64,000 nt of DNA from Hymenopus coronatus (Eukaryota > Arthropoda > Insecta > Mantodea > Hymenopodidae), in NCBI GenBank assembly GCA_030762935.1, contig CM060883.1, positions 35,301,501 to 35,365,500 of the forward strand. The letters are read 5' to 3'. Numbering within the stretch: the stretch's first letter is position 1; every line of letters begins with the position of its first letter. The notes beneath the pieces are model-generated. The model was not told the origin of the DNA. It was given only the letters and a program-made list of their open reading frames with translations, and searched no databases. The translations under genes and the position numbers were made by a program. This document shows positions 9,660-22,075 of this stretch, piece by piece.

Positions 9660-10430
9660 TTCTACCCAAAAATTCGATAACGAGATTTCACTGAAAATAT
9701 ATGCTTTGGGCTTCCTGAATAAATATTTAAATAAATAAAAATTAGTTTTAGAAAAAAAGGTGTGTGCGTGAATTGTCTTTGGACATGGCAACTCAAAAAC
9801 GAAAATTCCGTTCAATATCAAACTTGGCATTTAAGTTTAGCATCTCCCAGGATTTAATACGAAGATTTTCATGAAAATTCCCCCACTCCAAACTACTAAC
9901 AATATAAAATACCTATATTATAGATATTTGCATGACAAATAAAATATATACCTTGAATTTCCTGGGAATAGCCTCTGAAGCCCTTTTCATTCTAAATGTC
10001 TTTGATACAGCTGGTAAACTGTAAGACATAGATAAAATGTTACTACACAAATATGTAGATCTCGTCAAAACACACAATTTGTCCCTTACAATTTTATTGT
10101 TAGGCTAACCGTTTCCGAGATATTCCTTGTTATTGGTTTCAATTTTAAAATAGTTACACTTTTCTCTAACAGGAAGTCGTCCGTGTTTCCTTTTATGCAA
10201 AGAAGCAATTTCAATGGCAATCGCATAGCGACAGCTTTTAAAAAGTTCACTATCGCTTTAGCATAGTGTATTCCCTTAGTTCCCTTCTACTTATAAAGAA
10301 GTAATAAGGCCATTTACTAATGTTTATCTCGGTTAGCATGGAGTAGAAAGAAGAAGAATCTTTTGTAACAAGTTTGTAGAACGGGTAGAGAAAGGCAAAT
10401 GAATGGAACACATCAGATTCTTTTCTTTTG
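9660..10430 (-). repeat. GHR copy, subfamily B, 3' tip lost
   Basis: Begins at the conserved block (acccaaaaattcgataacgag) directly beside the mariner end and TA target, and runs to agagaaaggcaaatgaatggaacacatcaga. It carries the subfamily-B block (aagcaatttcaatggcaatcgcatagcgacag). Confidence 0.85.
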
Positions 10431-10784
10431 TCCAAAGACTAACAAATTTGATCGACACCAATGTAAACTTGAAGTTCCTTGAAGGGGTATAGGGAACACT
10501 CATACATGCGCATCATACAACAGCATTTTTTCTCGTAAGTAGTTTGTGGTATATCATACTACTTTGTTCTAGCAATACAAATTAGAAAATCTATTTTACG
10601 TTATCTTTTTAAGGCAGTGAATCTGTGAAACTTGGAAAATACCCGTATGTAACATATCTTACTGAAATTTATATCCGTTATCACATTTTGTATATGTATA
10701 AAAATTCTAGCTTCCATAATTATTTAAATAATAATTTGTTATTGTATAAATGCATTGTTCTAATACAAATGAGGTCGTCCTTCA
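10431..10784. other. unassigned stretch
   Basis: No gene or repeat recognised apart from general AT richness. Confidence 0.5.
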
Positions 10785-10930
10785 TGATGTAGTGGATACT
10801 ATGCTAGTCTATGAGACACAAGAAAGCAGTTTTAAAATCTGGAGGAAGGTGATGGATTTTTTCGGACGCAAAAATCCTTAGCATGGCTTTCTGAGAAAGG
10901 GAAGTAAAGCTGGTGGTCCCTGTAATGTTT
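10785..10930 (+). mobile_element. SINE S4 fragment, opposite strand to the other S4 copies
   Basis: Reverse-complement match to the S4 core (gatggattttttcggacgcaaaaatccttagcatggct ... gggaagtaaagctggtgg). The tRNA-like head at 10785-10850 is too decayed to read A and B boxes. Confidence 0.55.
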
Positions 10931-12884
10931 ATTTGCAAGTAAAAGATCTCCATACCTTGAAATAAATAGGTTACTGGGCAACATTTTCTGCCATTTAGCG
11001 TCCGCAAGTCGCGAATTCGTTCTACAGTGCCATCTGTGGTCGGCGAGCATAGTGACGAAATCACGAATTAGAAATTCAAATCCGATTATGAAATTGATTA
11101 GGAGATACAGAAATACCAACTAACTAAAAAAAAAATAAATAAAATAAATGAGCTACGTATTCACGTAGAAAAATCTAGTTTTACAGCAAATGAGATACAA
11201 ATATATGAGCCATATTACACACATTCATATACACACTTATATATAAAACCCTAATTAGTAAAGATAAACGTCTTACTTTTTGTATTCTTTAAAACTCTTG
11301 ATTTTTCAAGATGTAATAATTTATTTATCCAAATTGGAGCGTTGTTTTGAAAATGTAATACAATCATTGTCTTTAATGTGCTTTTAGAAGGCAGAATAAA
11401 AAAGTTTAAAACAAATTAGGGGAAATAACATCCGGTGGAACATTTGGAATATGGAAAAGTATTGGGAAAAACTGCGAGAAAATAAGGTTTAAAGTTGAAA
11501 ATGCTTATTGATAAGCATGCTCCTATATATAGTTTCAGTTAACTAAGAGTAAAAGAGTAAAAAAAAAAACTATATATTTTCTTAAAGTTTAGAATTCATA
11601 TCATTTTAATATGGAACAAAATATTGTTTCAATTTTTCGCAATTTTTGGTCAATTTAATTTAATTTTATCACTTCAAAGTTACATATTATATGTCGGAAC
11701 AACTTGAAGATATCTTGTATCTTGTTTCTTGGTCCGACATTGCAGTCTGGACATCGAACCCACACTGGTTCAGGCGAGACGAACAAAATGTGAGTCATTC
11801 TCCACTTAAACATGCAAAGCCTCATAACTTTATGATTCGTATCGGCCTTTTTCACGGAAGAATGATTCCAGACCAACGATGCTCCAAATAAATTGTGACT
11901 GGAAGGTAGAATATCACATTCTGGGATCACTAACAGTTCCAAATGTTTATATACCAGAGTTATGAGTTTTCTATTGCTATGTTTGTTCTTCACCGTAGAT
12001 TAAAATTCCAGGTTGTTAACCCTTGCGAGTCAGAAATGTGTAAATAATTGTGGTAAGCAGAGGAGCCACTTTATACCATCCACATTCCACGTGTATTTCA
12101 AGAACCTGCCCTGAATAAAATAAAACTAGAAAAACACGGGTCATGTGGTTTGTATGTACACCCTCGTGCATAAAATGTGGCCAATAATAGAAAGAAGTTA
12201 GTACCGATAAAACCTCGCCCACAAATGTGACCATGCGCGTATCCTAACCACTGGATCGATATACTACCTCGAACACCCGTAGGGTAACATTACTACTCAT
12301 ACCTTGTATTTTCATACTACACTACTGTTTTCTTAGTATTGGTATCCTTTCGATAACGGCAATGACTTTAACCTTCGTCTCCATGTCACTGATGAAAGCT
12401 TTGGTATAGTTAAGTGTTAATTGCTGTCCAATTTATTTTTATTTTTCTTTATTAGTCTGACTCATAAATGAGTTTGCCAAGTGACACAGAACAATATACA
12501 TTTAGAAGTTTTTAACAAAAAATGTTATAAGTGAGTATTACAAAAAATATTTTATGATACGTTATAATAGTTATATAAAATTAAGCTATGAGAACAAATT
12601 GTAGCAGATTATAAAAGATGTGCAACAATAAAAGTTATAACCATAAAAGAGAAAAAACTACAAAAATAAAGTGATTTATAAACCGTACTACATTTTACGT
12701 TCTATTCAAACCATATAAATGATTTCGAAAAATGGCTACGGAATATTTTATGATGTTTTCAGTGATTGCTTGTTCCATACTTCTGTTAATTTTATATTTT
12801 GCCATCCATTTTACAAACATACTTGTAATTGTTCCTGCAAAAAATAGGCCTACTATTGTTATTTTTTTGAGATTGTACTTTTCT
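10931..12884. other. unassigned AT-rich stretch
   Basis: Nearly 2 kb without a recognised element. A minus-strand frame of 112 codons (11655-11993) contains CPDCN but no family I can name. A weak tRNA-like string (agtggttaggatacgcgc, minus strand, near 12241-12260) lacks a convincing B box. Confidence 0.5.
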
Positions 12885-13130
12885 TTAAAATATGGTAGGC
12901 TGATATATTTTCTGTTTTTCCAGATGAACTTGTTGAGGTTGGTCTTTATTCAGTTCAAAGCGGATGGTCGAGTCTATTAGCTCTACTTCTGATTTTCTTC
13001 TGCTTATCGCAATGATGTCTATTCGACGATTACTACCACCATCAGCTAGGCAGTGAACTTCCTCGTAAACTTCTAGACCAGTTTCACGTAATGCGTTTGC
13101 CAAGATAGATCTTATGGTGGTGTGTCTCTT
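12885..13130 (-). pseudogene. relic of a non-LTR retroelement-associated ORF (restriction-like endonuclease type, tentative)
   Basis: A 72-codon open frame with an upstream in-frame extension reading CKRHTTIRSILANALRE. It contains YEEVHCL, GSNRRIDIIAI and STIRFELN, ending EKQKIYQPTIF. From memory of the family, insect retroelement-associated proteins carry an RRIDII...DPTIRFE block of this kind. The spaced acidic residues would suit a PD-(D/E)XK-like nuclease fold. The downstream part is missing and the upstream part is frameshifted. The exact family is uncertain; it could also be a domesticated or gene-like sequence. Confidence 0.4.
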
Positions 13131-13839
13131 ACATCTAAATGCTTCTTCACCACTCCTCTAGAATGCCAAATTATTGTTAATTGGTTTGGCATTTCCTCGT
13201 GCACTGATCATATTTCGGCATGCGATCCACCCTTCCGTTTCACAGCGATTATAAATCGCTCATTGGTTTTGTTTATGTCCGAGTTGTTTTTCAGGCCATT
13301 CACATACAACTGATACCGGCTGGGAGAATCAAAGTTTGGTATCTGAAGCTGGAAAACTTACGGAGAGAAAAACACTATTGTAATTTAAAAGAATTGGCTA
13401 CGTTGTATTCACTCAAGTGTACATTTGTGTGTGTACCTGTGTATATGGTATATTTTACAGGGTGAGTTACCTAAATCTTGCACCGCAAACATTTCGGAAA
13501 TAGAAAGTGCTATTGATGTGCTGTTTTTACAGTTAAGGCAGATAAACGGGCATTGTTCCATTTAAAAATGGTATATTTGCTCAAAAAATGTACTTTAAAA
13601 GTATTATTAAAATGTTTTTATAGACTAAAAGTACCAGCCCCTGAGAAACAATCAATGCTGTGAAATTTGTACCCTAAGAGTAAACTGTTAAACGGTACCG
13701 AGAAGCAGATTGCTTTAAATATGTTTCATAAGTTGCAGGAGCACATTCTAAATATTTTTGTGAATGAACTGGTGAAAATAACGGTAGAGTACTTCGGTAT
13801 GTCAGAAGCGAATGTTATTCACGCTGGCAACAAATTTTA
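13131..13839. other. unassigned stretch with a block shared with 38.5 kb
   Basis: Around 13310-13430, aactgataccggctg, cggagagaaaaacactat and tgtacatttg recur in the same order at 38488-38600, so this is a decayed low-copy repeat. It may be part of the same retroelement as the adjacent minus-strand relic. The rest is unassigned. Confidence 0.4.
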
Positions 13840-14109
13840 ACTGGTAGTGTTTTTTTTTTGTTTTTTTTTTTTGACTTAATGTCCTTTAACCTAGTTGGTC
13901 ATATCGGACGATGAATGAAATTAGTGAAATGATGCTCAAATGATCTCGGGGTCCGTGGACCTTAAAGTTACTCGACATTCCTCTTCTCAGGACAAGAGAA
14001 AACCCCGATAAAAACCTTACTCACCGTAAGCGAGATTCGAACTCACGGCCTTTTGAATGTGAGGCAGGCACGTTACCACCTCATTACCCAGGCGGGCACT
14101 GGTAGTGTT
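13840..14109 (-). mobile_element. SINE S1, copy 3, with target duplications
   Basis: The clearest S1 copy. The SINE proper is 13852-14097, flanked by identical 12-bp repeats ACTGGTAGTGTT at 13840-13851 and 14098-14109. On the minus strand the head has an A-box-like region (aggtggtaacgtgcc) and the B box gttcgaatc (14033-14041). The poly-A-type tail appears as the T-rich run at 13852-13873. Confidence 0.85.
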
Positions 14110-14625
14110 AAAACACTCCGTAAGAAAGAGGTAGAAAGCTAAAGCAGTTTTAACACAAGTGGACGACTACCTTATGTGTGAAATTCGTTCTAAAGTGCAT
14201 ATTGTTTGACAATAAGCCACTTACAATAAACAAAGTGTTGAGTCTGTCAACGGTGACCCTGATTTGCCAGATTTTAAATCTACGCGCTTCCCTAGAAATG
14301 GGGTTTTCGTTTGTGAAACAAAACAATTCAACATAATTATAGATATGGATGACATTGCGCTTTGAAAACAATAAACCTTTCAAACTGAAAGACGAAGCAT
14401 TGCATCAGCTTTAGACAAAGCATTAGCTCAGGTGGCGGCGGAAATGTGGCAGGCTGACATCAAACTTGTAAACAAGGAAGAAGAAAAGCTGTGATAACTG
14501 GACTATATCACTGATCCTGTCGTGGATATTTTAGGATAAACTTAATGATGACAGTTCACAGTCATCCTCAGATTCCGACCTTGGAGTTGCAGCATTACCT
14601 GCTAGCCTATCCTTGTTTAAATGTA
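14110..14625. other. unassigned stretch
   Basis: No recognisable gene. The 77-codon minus frame at 14150-14383 has no motif I know. Confidence 0.5.
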
Positions 14626-15496
14626 TTTTTTACTTTCTCCATACGCACTATAGTGCATAGAGAAAGTATTGCACTCCACCATAAATTCGATACCGAGATT
14701 TCACCGGAAATATATGTTTTAGGGTCCCCAATATCCAAAAAAAGCATTTTCACAAAAAGGTCCGTGTGTGTGTGTGTGTGTGTCCGTGTGACTGTGAACA
14801 CGATAACTCAAAAACTAAAGTCGGTAAAATACCAAACTTGGTATTTAAGTTTAGTATCTTCCAGGGATGCGACACGAAGATTTTGAGAAAAATCCCCCCA
14901 CCTCCAACTACCCTTTACATGGAAGTTTTTCGACATTTTTTATTTTCTCAAAAATGGCTCAAACGATTTTGATTAAAATTTCGGATACTAAACATATTTA
15001 CCTGACAAATGAAATGTATATCTTGAATTTTCTGGGAATAGCCTCTGAAGAGTAGTTTATTCTGGATGAATTTTACTAAATTTTGAATAACTGCTAAACC
15101 GTCAGAGATGGGCAAAAACTTAATACACAAAAAGTGTAGAGCACACTAAAGCACACAATTTATGTTATATACATTTTTTTCGTGGAGTTCGTCTTTTTTG
15201 TGACATTCCTTATTTTTGGTTTCTGCTATGAAAAACGTATACTTTTCTCATACTGGAACTTGTCAACTCCTATCCATATAAACAAAGGAACTTCATTGAC
15301 ATAGCAACCAGCTTTTGACTATCACTTTAACCTACGGTTGTCCCTTATTTCGCTTCTACTTACAAGGATGCGAGTAATAAAGCTATTTCTGCAAATTTTT
15401 TCTCTTTAGCATAAAGTAAATAGAAGTATAAGCTTTTTAAGAATTATTTGTTGCAGGGATATGGAGAAAGTCATGTGAATGGTACACATCAGATTT
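14626..15496 (-). repeat. GHR copy, subfamily A, full length
   Basis: From TACTTTCTCCATACGCACTATAGTGCATAG through a GT microsatellite (14766-14782) and the body to gaatggtacacatcagattttt. The GTAC at the palindrome centre is lost (actatagt), leaving an intact shorter inverted repeat. Confidence 0.9.
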
Positions 15497-15967
15497 TTGA
15501 TATTATGTTCTTGATATATTTCTCAACATCATTTAATAAAAAAAATGTATTTATTCAAGCAAAATCTACTAAAGCAATTCTTGTTCATACACCTTGTTTT
15601 GAATGTAATGTGGAGTAATACATGGGCGAAGGTAACACTGTCGTCTATCACATACGCTTGTGTACGTGGGCGCGGAGTAATACAAAAGTGTGCTTCTAAG
15701 AAGGGATAGACAATAGAAGCAGCACTATATTATTCATCTTCGAAAATTAGATAGAAATGCTTTGTTTTGATTGCATGCAAATACCTGTGTTTATAGGTTT
15801 AATACATCTGACTATTAAATTAAAGACAATAAGAAACCATATACCTGAAATCATAAAAAAAAAAAAAAAACACGTAAACGTACACACAAGGGTATTTTGT
15901 ACCCAAAAACATGCAGCACTTTACCTAGTGACAATGAGCTGTAAAATCGTTGCAACAAATATTAAAA
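15497..15967. other. unassigned stretch
   Basis: About 470 bases, AT-rich, with no gene. A 17-base A-run lies near 15855-15871. Confidence 0.5.
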
Positions 15968-16776
15968 CCAAAAAATCTGATGTGTTACATTCACGTGAGT
16001 TTCTTTACATCTCTACAACAAATTATTGTTAATAAACTATTCTTCTATTTCATGCTAAAATATTAGAAGAAACGGTCTTATTATTTAGTTCCTTGTAAGT
16101 AGAAGGGAAATAAGGGAATACACTAGGCTAAACGGATAATAAAATATTTTAAAATGTGGTTGCTATGGGATTGAAATGCGTTTCTTTGCGTGGCCGGGTG
16201 TCAAGTTTCCATATGAGAAAAGTTTAAATATTTTAAATCAATATCAAGGAATATCTCGAAAACAGTCAACTCCATGAAAAAAATATATGATGTAAATTGT
16301 GTTTTATTGAGATCTACGTCTTTTGTGTAATACGCTTTTTGTCTATCTCTTACGGTTTATCAGTAATGCAAAATTCAATAAAAATCATCCAGAATAAAGA
16401 GTCTTCACATGCTATTACCAGAAAATTCAAAAATACATTTTATTTGTCATGTAAATATCTTAAATATAGGGGATTTAGTCAAAATCATTACAGTCATTTT
16501 TGAGAAAATCAAAATTTTCTACTTGGGGGTGGGGTGATTTTCTTGAAAATCTTCGTGTCGCATCCTTGGAAGTTTGGTATTTAAAGGTCTTTTCGTTTTT
16601 AGCTATGCTGCCTATAGACACACACAGACACACACACGGACCTTTTCATAAAATGATTTTTTGGATTCAGGGGAACCCAAAACATGTATTTCCGGTGAAA
16701 TCTCAGTATCGAATTTTTGGGTACAATGCAATACCTTCTCTACACACAATGTACGTAGTAAATGTAGAGAAAGTAA
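15968..16776 (+). repeat. GHR copy, near full length
   Basis: From TCTGATGTGTTAC to TAGAGAAAGTAAAAAAA. The part between AAGATACTAAAC and GTTTGGTATT is shortened. The terminal palindrome is decayed (acacaatgtacgtagta). Confidence 0.85.
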
Positions 16777-17680
16777 AAAAAATAAATAAATCGATTAACA
16801 GATCAAAATCTTAATACTCTTTATTTGATCCAGAAAGTTTTCTAAATTTGATACGAAAAATGACATTATGAGAACAATTAACTCAGGCAAACTTTTGGTT
16901 TAATGGTCCAAACTTCAAACGAAAGAAATTCTTATCGTTATAAGTACAAGAATAAGAATTGAATTGATGTGAACCATAATCATTATTGAAGGAGTGGCAA
17001 TAAAAATAAAATGAGTTGGGATATCAAGGGGCCCAGTGTAACTGCTGCGGGTTAACCCAGAATCCCTTGATAATGAAAAAGGGACAACATTCTAATCCCA
17101 ACCATCAAGACCTAAGCTCTCTGAATTTGCAAGCACTGTCACTGAAATTTCAGCAGAGCGTATAGAAATTTCACGCACTTTGTAACGAAATGACTTAGCA
17201 GCTAAGTTTATCAGATTTTATGTTATTCGTGATGTGCGGGACTACACAAAATTGCGGCACGTTGTTTATGAAGCTTCGTTTTAATATAAAGGGAGATGCA
17301 GTGCAGGCCCTGGAAAATTAAACGCCGTGTGATTAACGGTGAGGTTGGAATCTCGCCGCTTGCGAGATCTGCGCTCAAGCTCTTTCATTCTCTTTTCCAT
17401 TGTTTGCGAAAATGTAGAGAAGAATTAGTCTTTAAATTATTTATTTGTTTTTATGCATGTTGGGGAAGGGATACTTTTTATTTAACTAACAAGCCACGTG
17501 TATACCTACAAATGTTCCAGTATCCCAACCCACTGACTTGTGGGCGAATTAATCACCTTTAGTCGTTTTTCTAAACAAACGGTTACCGTTAGATACAGTC
17601 AAAAATGTACATGTTTCCCTCCTAGTGTAATCTTTCCAAAATGACTGATACAACGTACCTACTCCTTGTATGGAATAGTT
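16777..17680. other. unassigned stretch
   Basis: About 900 bases. The 88-codon + frame at 17296-17562 shows no motif I recognise and has no visible splice-linked partners. Confidence 0.5.
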
Positions 17681-17967
17681 GTTTTTTTTTTTGTTTTTTT
17701 GTTTTTTTTTTTTTGTTTTTTTTTATTACATATAGCCGTGTGGAGGACAGGAGTTGGATAGGAAGAATCAATGCTATAGCCGGGATTTGAACCACGGATC
17801 TCGCATCTCCAGCCGGTTGCTCTGCCACTGAGCTACCATGCCAACATGTCGACATAGCATTGAATTTCTCAACTGACTCGCATGTTTCCCGGCAACCACA
17901 AGGTGATCTCAAATCAATGCTGTAAGTACTTTAGACCCAGGATTCATAGTATGGCCAACTATTATGG
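17681..17967 (-). mobile_element. SINE S3, copy 1 (tRNA-headed)
   Basis: On the minus strand: body (gtactttagacc region, then ccttgtggttgcc), then head GTAGCTCAGTGGCAGAGCAACC with a B box read in reverse as gggatttgaacc (17780-17791). The T-rich run at 17681-17727 is the A-rich tail. Other copies lie at 42.3, 44.6 and 44.8 kb. Confidence 0.75.
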
Positions 17968-18111
17968 TAAATTTGAATGAAATAACTTTTTTTTATTTTT
18001 ACACATATTATTTATTTATATTTATTATGTGTAAAAAAAAAAACAAAAAAAACAAACAAACGTGAGCTCTTGGCTATTCAAAGAAGTTGATTTCAAACCA
18101 CATGAAAACTA

Positions 18112-18276
18112 AGTGTACTCCCTTATTTTTTTTTCTACTTACAAGGAAGCAAGTAATAAGACAATTTCTGCTAATGTTTATCTCGATTAATATAAAGCAG
18201 ATAGAACTTTTTAACAGAAATTTATTACAGAGATGTGGAGAAAGTCATAGAATGGAACGCATCCGATTTTTAGAAT
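18112..18276 (-). repeat. GHR 5' fragment
   Basis: Minus-strand 5' section (cttacaaggaagcaagtaataagac ... gagaaagtcatagaatgg), with the start hairpin damaged. Confidence 0.75.
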
Positions 18277-18544
18277 AATATATTTTCCAAAGTTCATTCT
18301 AAGTAAACCACTAACGCCCAAAGTAGCTTCAGGGTTCAATACTGTAAAATGGTAGTACTTCCTGGCTATAGTCTATCAGTTAAGAATGACCCTGAGTGAG
18401 AGTTGAATGCAATATTCAAATCTGAAAGTAAATTTAACATATCCAGAATTGATATCACTTGTGTGGTAACCCAGGTGGCAAATCACGGATTCCATGTACT
18501 CGAAAGCAAAAACTGTGAAGAATCACTAACAGGTTAAACAGATA

Positions 18545-18631
18545 CCTCTATAGTCGAGTGGTGAAAGAATTGTCTTTTCATTCGGAGATTCTGGGTTCAA
18601 CCCCCGAGCAGGGGGTGCATTTGTTTTCTTC

Positions 18632-18670
<39 letters not shown>

Positions 18671-18835
18671 CCTACCCTCCATAGAGTCTGCACCTGTCGA
18701 TGTGACAGTGAAGGTGACCAAGGAAAAAAAAAAACCCATATTAAGCTAAAGTTCAAAGAGAAGAAAAAAAACAAAAAAAAAAAAAACCTAAAGTTTCTAA
18801 CTAAAATAGCCCCCGATATACAGCAGTTAAAGGGG
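18545..18835 (+). mobile_element. SINE S2, copy 2
   Basis: Head with TAGTCGAGTGGTG and B-box region GGGTTCAACCCC. An ATT microsatellite (about 18636-18669) lies between head and body. Body elements CATAGAGTCTGCA and GCCCCCGATAT are shared with the 7-kb copy. Confidence 0.7.
18636..18669. repeat. (ATT)n microsatellite
   Basis: About eleven ATT/TTA units inside SINE S2. A second, imperfect ATT/ATC run lies at about 18965-19012. Confidence 0.9.
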
Positions 18836-19037
18836 GCTGAAGCTAAACTAACAAATATATTTTATTCTCTTGATGAGTTTTTAAATATGAGGACGATTAA
18901 CGTATGACGTAATTTTATAATATATTTTGACAATGCCTGTACGGTACTCAATGATAAATAGAGCTATTATTATTATTGTTATCATTATTATTATCATTAT
19001 TATTGTTGTATAGAAATGAAGATCCAAAAAAAAAAGA

Positions 19038-19900
19038 GAAAAAAATTCTGTTATGTTCCATTCAAATGACTTGCAAACTACTTGTTTTGCAAACCAACTA
19101 TCCTTATAAACGATTATTCTTTCTTCTACATCACTCTAATCAAGATAAAAATTAGCAGAAATTACCTACTATCTACTAGGTGAAATGTGAAATAAGGGAA
19201 TACAAGGGCAACCGAGATAGTCAAATCTTTTAAAGGCTGGTCGCTATGTTAACAATTGTAGTTTAGTTCTCTTTGCATGGCCAGAAGTAAAACAAAACAG
19301 AGATGAAACGAAAGATGACTTTCCGTTTGAAAAACGTTTAAGTGGTTTAAAATTAAACAAAAAGAAGGAATGTCTAGAAAACTGCTAGCTCTACAAAATA
19401 ATTGTATGTGACAAATGGTGTGTTTTATCGATATCACATTTTTAGTGTAGTAAGATTTTGTCTGTCTCTTAGGGTTTACCAGTTGTGCAAAATGCACACA
19501 GAATGGAAAGGTCTTCAAACGCTATTCCCAGAAAATTTAATTTCTCATGTAAACATAGTTAACATACGGTGTTTTAATCAAAATCCTTAAAAATTTTTGA
19601 GAAAAACCTTTTCAAAAAGGTTTCCATTTAAAGGGTAGTTTGAAGTGTTCGATTTTGATGAAAATAAGTGTCCATTCTTGGAAAACACTAAACTTATATG
19701 CCAGGTTTGGTACTTAACAGCCTTTCATTTTAGAACTATAATGTCTATCGCCACACCCATACACACACGGACATTTTTCTAATTTTGGATGGGGGGATTA
19801 GGGGCTTCATACTTCCGGTGGAATTTCTAATCAAATTTTGGGTGCAATACAACACCTTCACTATGTATTTCGTACCACAGTACATGTAGAGAAAATAAAC
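19038..19900 (+). repeat. GHR copy, diverged, near full length
   Basis: From TGTTATGTTCCATTCAAATGA to GTAGAGAAAATAAA. The order of blocks is intact but divergence is higher than in most copies, and the terminal palindrome is largely lost. Confidence 0.8.
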
Positions 19901-19956
19901 ATTCTGAAATGAGGACTGAATATAACTATCTTGGAAATTGAGTGATTTTCTTGTTC

Positions 19957-19988
<32 letters not shown>

Positions 19989-20937
19989 GCTAAATGAAAT
20001 TTCACATCCCACAGCTGTGAAACGATTCCGACGCCATAACTTGCTCCTTCCTATATTAGAGAATTTAATGTGCTAGCAAATCGATTTATAGCACGAATGT
20101 ATAAATAGTAACATGTACATCCAGTAGTTGATTACTCCCGAAGGGGAATTTTCTAAAATTAGCTGCTGCATGAATTTGGGTCATAAGGTAAACCCATCTC
20201 AACCAGAAATATTACGAAATGGAGCGCATAATAAATTTGATAACAATAGCTCTGAATCGACGGTACGATATTGTCTAAATGAGGTATTTTCAATGACTAT
20301 ACAGGCTGTTTCAAAACGACACCAAACGAAGATGGCAGTCGATTAGCTTACACTGTGACTCGTCGCAGCTTTCAAAATCTTCTATTTAAAGCTTTATGTG
20401 TGTTTAAAAATCGCACATATTTGGGATTAGGCAGCGAAGGAACAACGGTTGTCATACACCATACCCCCACATGCTACATTTTCCATTACTAAGGTGACCT
20501 GTCCCGCGCCGGCATGTGTATCAAACCACGCCTACACCACGCGACTAGGACCTTCGCTACCAACCTGCATCTCTCTCGGAGTGGGCCAGGCACGACTGCC
20601 TAATCTATGGTGATTTTATGGCAGGTTTTACATGTGCCGAATTTAGAGCTGAACATAGGGTATGGCCAACAAGGTCCACATTTTCGTTTGGTGTCACAAT
20701 CGATGAACAAAGGCCAAGTACCTGCCCAAAAGCGCACGTGGTTCAACTCTGGATTTCTGTGTCCCAGTTACGGGCTCTGTCCCGGCTTGCATTAGGAATT
20801 TAAATGTGTTTAAGGTAACGCAACTGTAAAACCCTCAATGCGTAAGACATCTTGCGGAAATATGTAAATAATTACACATAATAATAGTGGCATTTGACAT
20901 TTTTAAAAACTCTAACCTCGGTAATTTAAATAGTTTT
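19901..20937. other. unassigned stretch with a (CAT)n run and a 17-bp inverted pair
   Basis: Contains a CAT microsatellite at about 19957-19988. It also contains GACACCAAACGAAGATG (20318-20334), whose near-exact reverse complement is at 20679-20695 (16 of 17). No gene recognised. Confidence 0.45.
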
Positions 20938-21232
20938 TATTTCTCTACATATATTACACAATAGGTAGAGAAGGTATTGTATTTTAAAAATTTGATGACG
21001 AGTTTTCACCAGAAATATATGTTTCGAGATCCCTTGAATCCAAAAAAAACTTTTTAGAAAAAGATCCGTGGTGTGTCTGTGAGCATGTGTTAACAGCAAT
21101 ACTCTAAAACCTAAATACTGTTAAAAGCTAAATTTGATATTAAAGCTTAGTATATTAAAAATACGTGGATTGCAGAATTTCATGATAATTCGCCCGTTCA
21201 AACTACCTGTTACATGAAAAAACAATTGTTTC
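20938..21232 (-). repeat. GHR 3' fragment interrupted by the next copy
   Basis: Minus-strand 3' section beginning ttctctacatatattacacaatagg. It runs through the conserved block and microsatellite zone to ttacatgaaaaaacaattg, where a complete copy begins. Confidence 0.75.
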
Positions 21233-22075
21233 TTTTTTTACTTTCTCTATACGCACTATGTACATAGTGTATAGAGAAGGTGTTGCACTCCACCCAAAAT
21301 TTCGATACCGAGATTTCACCGGAAATATATGTTTTAGGGTCCCCAATATCTAAAAAAAGCATTTTCACAAAAAGGTCCGTGTGTGTGTGTCAGTGTGTCC
21401 GTGAACATGATAACTCAAAAACGAAAAGTAGTTAAACACCAAACTTGGTATTTAAGTTTAGTATCTTCCAGGAATGCGACACGAAGATTGAGAAAAATCC
21501 CCCCACCCCAAACTACCCTTTACATGTAACTTTTTTCGAAAATTTTGATTTTCTGAAAAATGGCTCTAACGATTTTGATTAAAATATCGCATATTAAAAA
21601 TATGTATATCTTGAATTTTCTGGGAACAGCTTCTGAAGACCTGTTTATTCTGGATGAAATTTGCTTAATTTGGCATAACTAGTAAACCGTAAGAGATAGA
21701 CAAAAAATTTAGGTCTTGTTAAAATACACAAGTTATGTCATATACATTTTTCTCGTGGAGCTTACCGTTTTCGAGGTATTCATTGTTATTAGTTTCACTT
21801 GTGAAGTACTTATAGTTCTCTCAGACGGCAGTGTCCGTTTTTCTTTTGTTCTACTCCTGGCCAAGAAAAGAAGCGATTTGTAATGACAATCGCATAACGA
21901 CAGCTTTTAAAACATTTGACTATTGCTTTTTCCTACTTATACGGAACTAAATAATAACAACATTGTGCTAATGAGTACCACGATTAGCAAGGTGCAAAAA
22001 AAAGAAGAAGAATCTTATATATGAAGTTTGTAGAACAGCTAGAGAAAGTCATGTGAGTGTAACACATCAGATTTT
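21233..22075 (-). repeat. GHR copy, subfamily B, full length
   Basis: An excellent copy. The terminal palindrome at 21245-21276 consists of CTCTATAC, GC, ACTATGTACATAGT and GTATAGAG. It is followed by the conserved block, the GT tract, the subfamily-B block (aagcgatttgtaatgacaatcg) and the end catgtgagtgtaacacatcagattttt. Confidence 0.9.

Noticed and set aside
12016..12300. Further tRNA-derived SINE near 12.24 kb
   Set aside because: An A-box-like string is present, but I could find no convincing B box or second copy.
14545..14886. Recurring peptide-like string FDTEISPEIYVLG in many GHR copies
   Set aside because: Conservation follows the nucleotide repeat, not a reading frame. Frames are broken in most copies and synonymous positions are not freer.
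18526..18774. Asn-repeat protein frame (minus) and Tyr-repeat frame (plus)
   Set aside because: Produced by the ATT microsatellite inside SINE S2.
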